Below the pieces are notes generated by a model. It searched no databases and was not told the DNA's origin. It saw nothing but the letters and a program-made list of their open reading frames with translations. From NCBI GenBank assembly GCA_947165505.1, contig CAMVAT010000012.1, positions 1 to 64,000 of the forward strand: a DNA stretch of 64,000 bases, given 5' to 3'. Positions 61,564 to 64,000 of the stretch are shown one piece after another. The first letter of the stretch is position 1; every line of letters begins with the position of its first letter. The translations under genes were made by a program, and so were the position numbers. Source of the DNA: an uncultured Prevotellaceae bacterium (GTDB lineage Bacteria > Bacteroidota > Bacteroidia > Bacteroidales > Bacteroidaceae).

Positions 61564-64000
61564 ATGAAACAAACATTTTTACAATACGTGGCAACAGATA
61601 TCCTTCAGAAATACGAAGGACGGTTGCATCGGGTGGCGATTGTGTTTCCCAACAAACGCGCCTCTCTGTTCCTCAACCAATATTTATACCAAGAGGTGGG
61701 ACATACCATGTTGGGACCCTCCTATTTTACCATATCCGACTTATTTGTGAAACATAGCGGACTGATATTGGCCGACCAGATACAATTGGTATGCCAATTA
61801 TACCAAAGCTATGCAAGACATACCCAGACCACAGAGTCGCTTGACCAGTTCTTTCCTTGGGGGCAAGTGCTATTAGCCGATTTCGACGACATTGACAAGA
61901 ACATGGCTGATGCCGATATGATGTTCCGCAACCTGCGCGACTGGCACGAATTTGACGGCACGCCTCCTCTCGAGGAAGAGCAATTGCAGATGTTAAAACG
62001 ATTCTTCTCCAACTTCTCTGACAATCATAACGACCTGCTGAAAGAGCGATTTCTCAAGGTGTGGTCTCAACTGGGAGATGTTTACCACGATTTCAAACAA
62101 GTGCTTAGAGAGAAGGGCATCGCCTACGAAGGGATGGTGCTGCGACAAGTGGCCGAAGGTAAACACCTCTCGTTTGATTATGACGAATACCTCTTTGTGG
62201 GATTTAACGCGTTGCACGAAGCTGAATATCAACTTTTCAAAAGGTTGAAAGACGAGCAGAAAGCCCATTTCTATTGGGATTTTGACGAATATTACATGCC
62301 TGCTAAAAGCCGTTCTCCCCTCTCATCGCATCAATATAAGCCTGGGCGGTTTATCGCACAGTATTTAGGCGATTTCCCCAATGAGCTTGACAACAGCAGT
62401 GCCGACATCTACCGTCAGTATCAATCACCCAAAGACATCACCTTTGCCAGTTGCACCACACAGCACCTACAGGTGCAATACGTCAGCCAATGGCTGATGA
62501 GCCAGACAGGACCAATAGACAAAGACACTGCTATTGTGCTGTGTGATGAGAATCTGCTTCCGACCATGATCCACCATATACCTGCTCAGGTGACGGATGT
62601 CAACCTCACGACAGGATACCCCTTGCAACTGTCGCAAGTGGTGTCGTTCGTCGAGCAGCTCATCGCATTAAGGATGGAAGGCAATCCCCGTGGCGGTGAT
62701 GTGTTTAAGATGAAATTTGTCAGTGCGGTGATTCGTCATCCCTATATGCGTTATCTCAGTGAAGATATTGATGAGGCCATCCGCTTCTTCCGTCATTTCC
62801 GTTTGTTTATCAAGCGCGAAGATATGAAGGATTTGGACGAAGGCGTGAGGATGTTGTTTGATGACTTCACCGCTACGGTGAGCGGCGATTACCATCAGTC
62901 TGTGGCGATGGCGGCATATCTGTTGAAGATATTGAAAAGGGCAGGCATCGGAGCCCAGCACGCCAGTCAACATCTTGACTTGTCACTGGAGAAAGAAGCC
63001 ATCTATCGTACCTACACGATGGTCAACAGGCTCTATGGACTGATGATGAGCGGAGAGCTGGTGGTTGACGTCACCACATTCATCCGTTTGGTTCACCAGT
63101 TGATACAGACCACCACAGTACCATTTCACGGAGAGCCAGCCGTGGGGCTGCAAGTCATGGGAGTCTTGGAGACAAGAAATATCGACTTCAAGCACCTGCT
63201 GATATTGTCTTGCAATGAGGGTAAAATGCCGAAAAGTGAAAATACGCCCTCTTTTATCCCCCAAACCTTGCGCAAGGCATACGGACTCACCACCGCAGAA
63301 CATCAAACCAGCATCTACGCTTACTATTTCTATCGGTTGTTGCAACGGGCCGATGATGTCACTATTCTTTATTGTAACGCTAATGATGACGGGCAAAAAG
63401 GTGAGATGAGCAGGTTCATGCTTCAAATGCTCGTTGAAGACCCACACCATCAAGTGCGGCGCCAGACGTTGCGTACACAGGCGAAGACGAGCAATCGCCA
63501 TCCCCAGCCCATCGCTAAGGATGAACGTATCATGGGCATACTCCATGATACAGAGTTTTTCTCGCCGACAGCTATAGGCAAGTACTTAAGTTGTCCCATA
63601 CAGTATTTTTACCATCAAATAGCCAACCTGAAAGAAAAAGATGAGGACACCATTGACGACATCGACAACCGACTGTTTGGCACAATCTTTCATGCCTCTG
63701 CCGATAAAATGTATCACGATTTCCCTGAGATCATACAGGAATCTGATATAGAACACATCATCCATCATAAAGAAGCAATAGGACGATATGTGGATGATGC
63801 GTTTGAAGAGCATCTATTCAAACATAAGAGCAAGAGCCGGCATCCTTACAACGGACTGCAACTCATCAACCGCGATGTGATTATTTACTATTTGCAACAG
63901 TTGCTCAAGATCGATCAGCAATTGACACCATTCCGCATCATTGACCGGGAATGCAAGGTACTCGACACCATAGATGTAGATGGACGCCAAGTGCAGTTCG
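61564..64000 (+). CDS. AddB-like PD-(D/E)xK nuclease-family protein, 3' end outside window
   Basis: An open frame of 812 codons from the ATG at 61564 to the window edge with no stop. It starts MKQTFLQYVATDILQKYEG and contains VAIVFPNKRASLFLNQYLYQ, FVGFNALHEAEYQLFKRLKD, VMGVLETRNIDFKHLLILSCNEGKMP and the nuclease-domain entry FFSPTAIGKYLSCPIQYFYH, whose Cys is where AddB-type nucleases begin their Fe-S cluster. No GxGK(S/T) P-loop is seen, so it is probably a non-motor helicase-like subunit. The start lies five bases after the AddA-like stop, so the two are one operon and should form one end-processing complex. Confidence 0.88.
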   Translation, partial: MKQTFLQYVATDILQKYEGRLHRVAIVFPNKRASLFLNQYLYQEVGHTMLGPSYFTISDLFVKHSGLILADQIQLVCQLYQSYARHTQTTESLDQFFPWGQVLLADFDDIDKNMADADMMFRNLRDWHEFDGTPPLEEEQLQMLKRFFSNFSDNHNDLLKERFLKVWSQLGDVYHDFKQVLREKGIAYEGMVLRQVAEGKHLSFDYDEYLFVGFNALHEAEYQLFKRLKDEQKAHFYWDFDEYYMPAKSRSPLSSHQYKPGRFIAQYLGDFPNELDNSSADIYRQYQSPKDITFASCTTQHLQVQYVSQWLMSQTGPIDKDTAIVLCDENLLPTMIHHIPAQVTDVNLTTGYPLQLSQVVSFVEQLIALRMEGNPRGGDVFKMKFVSAVIRHPYMRYLSEDIDEAIRFFRHFRLFIKREDMKDLDEGVRMLFDDFTATVSGDYHQSVAMAAYLLKILKRAGIGAQHASQHLDLSLEKEAIYRTYTMVNRLYGLMMSGELVVDVTTFIRLVHQLIQTTTVPFHGEPAVGLQVMGVLETRNIDFKHLLILSCNEGKMPKSENTPSFIPQTLRKAYGLTTAEHQTSIYAYYFYRLLQRADDVTILYCNANDDGQKGEMSRFMLQMLVEDPHHQVRRQTLRTQAKTSNRHPQPIAKDERIMGILHDTEFFSPTAIGKYLSCPIQYFYHQIANLKEKDEDTIDDIDNRLFGTIFHASADKMYHDFPEIIQESDIEHIIHHKEAIGRYVDDAFEEHLFKHKSKSRHPYNGLQLINRDVIIYYLQQLLKIDQQLTPFRIIDRECKVLDTIDVDGRQVQF

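Overview
The window reads as chromosomal DNA of a Bacteroidota bacterium, most likely a Prevotella-like member of the Bacteroidales. The evidence is a repeated TAnnTTTG promoter box (often with TTTG about 19-20 bases upstream), a short primary sigma factor of 290 residues, methylmalonyl-CoA mutase next to a sodium-pumping decarboxylase, HU-like proteins with envelope domains, and DUF5686-type and giant sensor-kinase genes of the kind found in this phylum. No prophage, transposase, CRISPR array or rRNA operon was seen. Nearly all of the sequence is densely packed chromosomal genes.

Layout. 1-2246 (minus): a secreted transglutaminase-like protein, a helical-repeat protein and an acetyltransferase cut by the window edge. 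2247-2757 is a gene-free stretch with a degenerate copy of part of the neighbouring gene, a perfect palindrome and an orphan terminator. tRNA-Ser(CGA) and a DUF5715-like protein follow. 3853-15108 (minus) is an uninterrupted string of eleven genes: purU, hisH, hisA, hisF, hisIE, ftsE, lysC, lysA, two glycosyltransferase-like genes and fbp. 15333-18408 (plus): an AraC-type regulator translationally coupled to a dipeptidyl peptidase III, then an AlkD-like repeat protein. Two tRNAs (Gly-CCC, Thr-CGT) and uvrA follow on the minus strand, then fucI on plus.

23695-32310 is the propionate/succinate section: mutB and mutA on minus, then on plus an AspT-like transporter and the gamma (with a fused lamin-tail domain), biotin-carrier and beta subunits of a sodium-pumping decarboxylase. 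The carboxyltransferase (alpha) subunit is absent. 32524-37527: a HU-SPOR membrane protein and a zinc-ribbon/FHA protein on plus face ftsY, rimO and a HU-HU-LysM membrane protein on minus. 37628-38260 holds rpmB, rpmG and a 52-residue DUF4295-type gene. 38437-43381 holds a shortened AbgT-like membrane protein, a response regulator and a 1192-residue double sensor kinase.

43457-49312 is a hexuronate catabolism locus: eda and kdgK diverge from a LacI-type regulator, uxaA and a NhaC-family antiporter. Next come a nucleotidyltransferase-like protein that has lost its catalytic core, and a zinc-ribbon membrane protein with a structured leader RNA and a very long Ser/Lys/Asn/Thr tail. The window ends with a short DnaJ protein, rpsA, rpoD, a DUF5686-like outer-membrane protein, and an AddA/AddB-like helicase-nuclease pair, the second gene running off the right edge.

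The best candidates for undescribed biology are the HU-membrane-peptidoglycan protein pair, the double sensor kinase with its reduced AbgT partner, the zinc-ribbon gene with its leader RNA, and the two promoters that lie directly against start codons.
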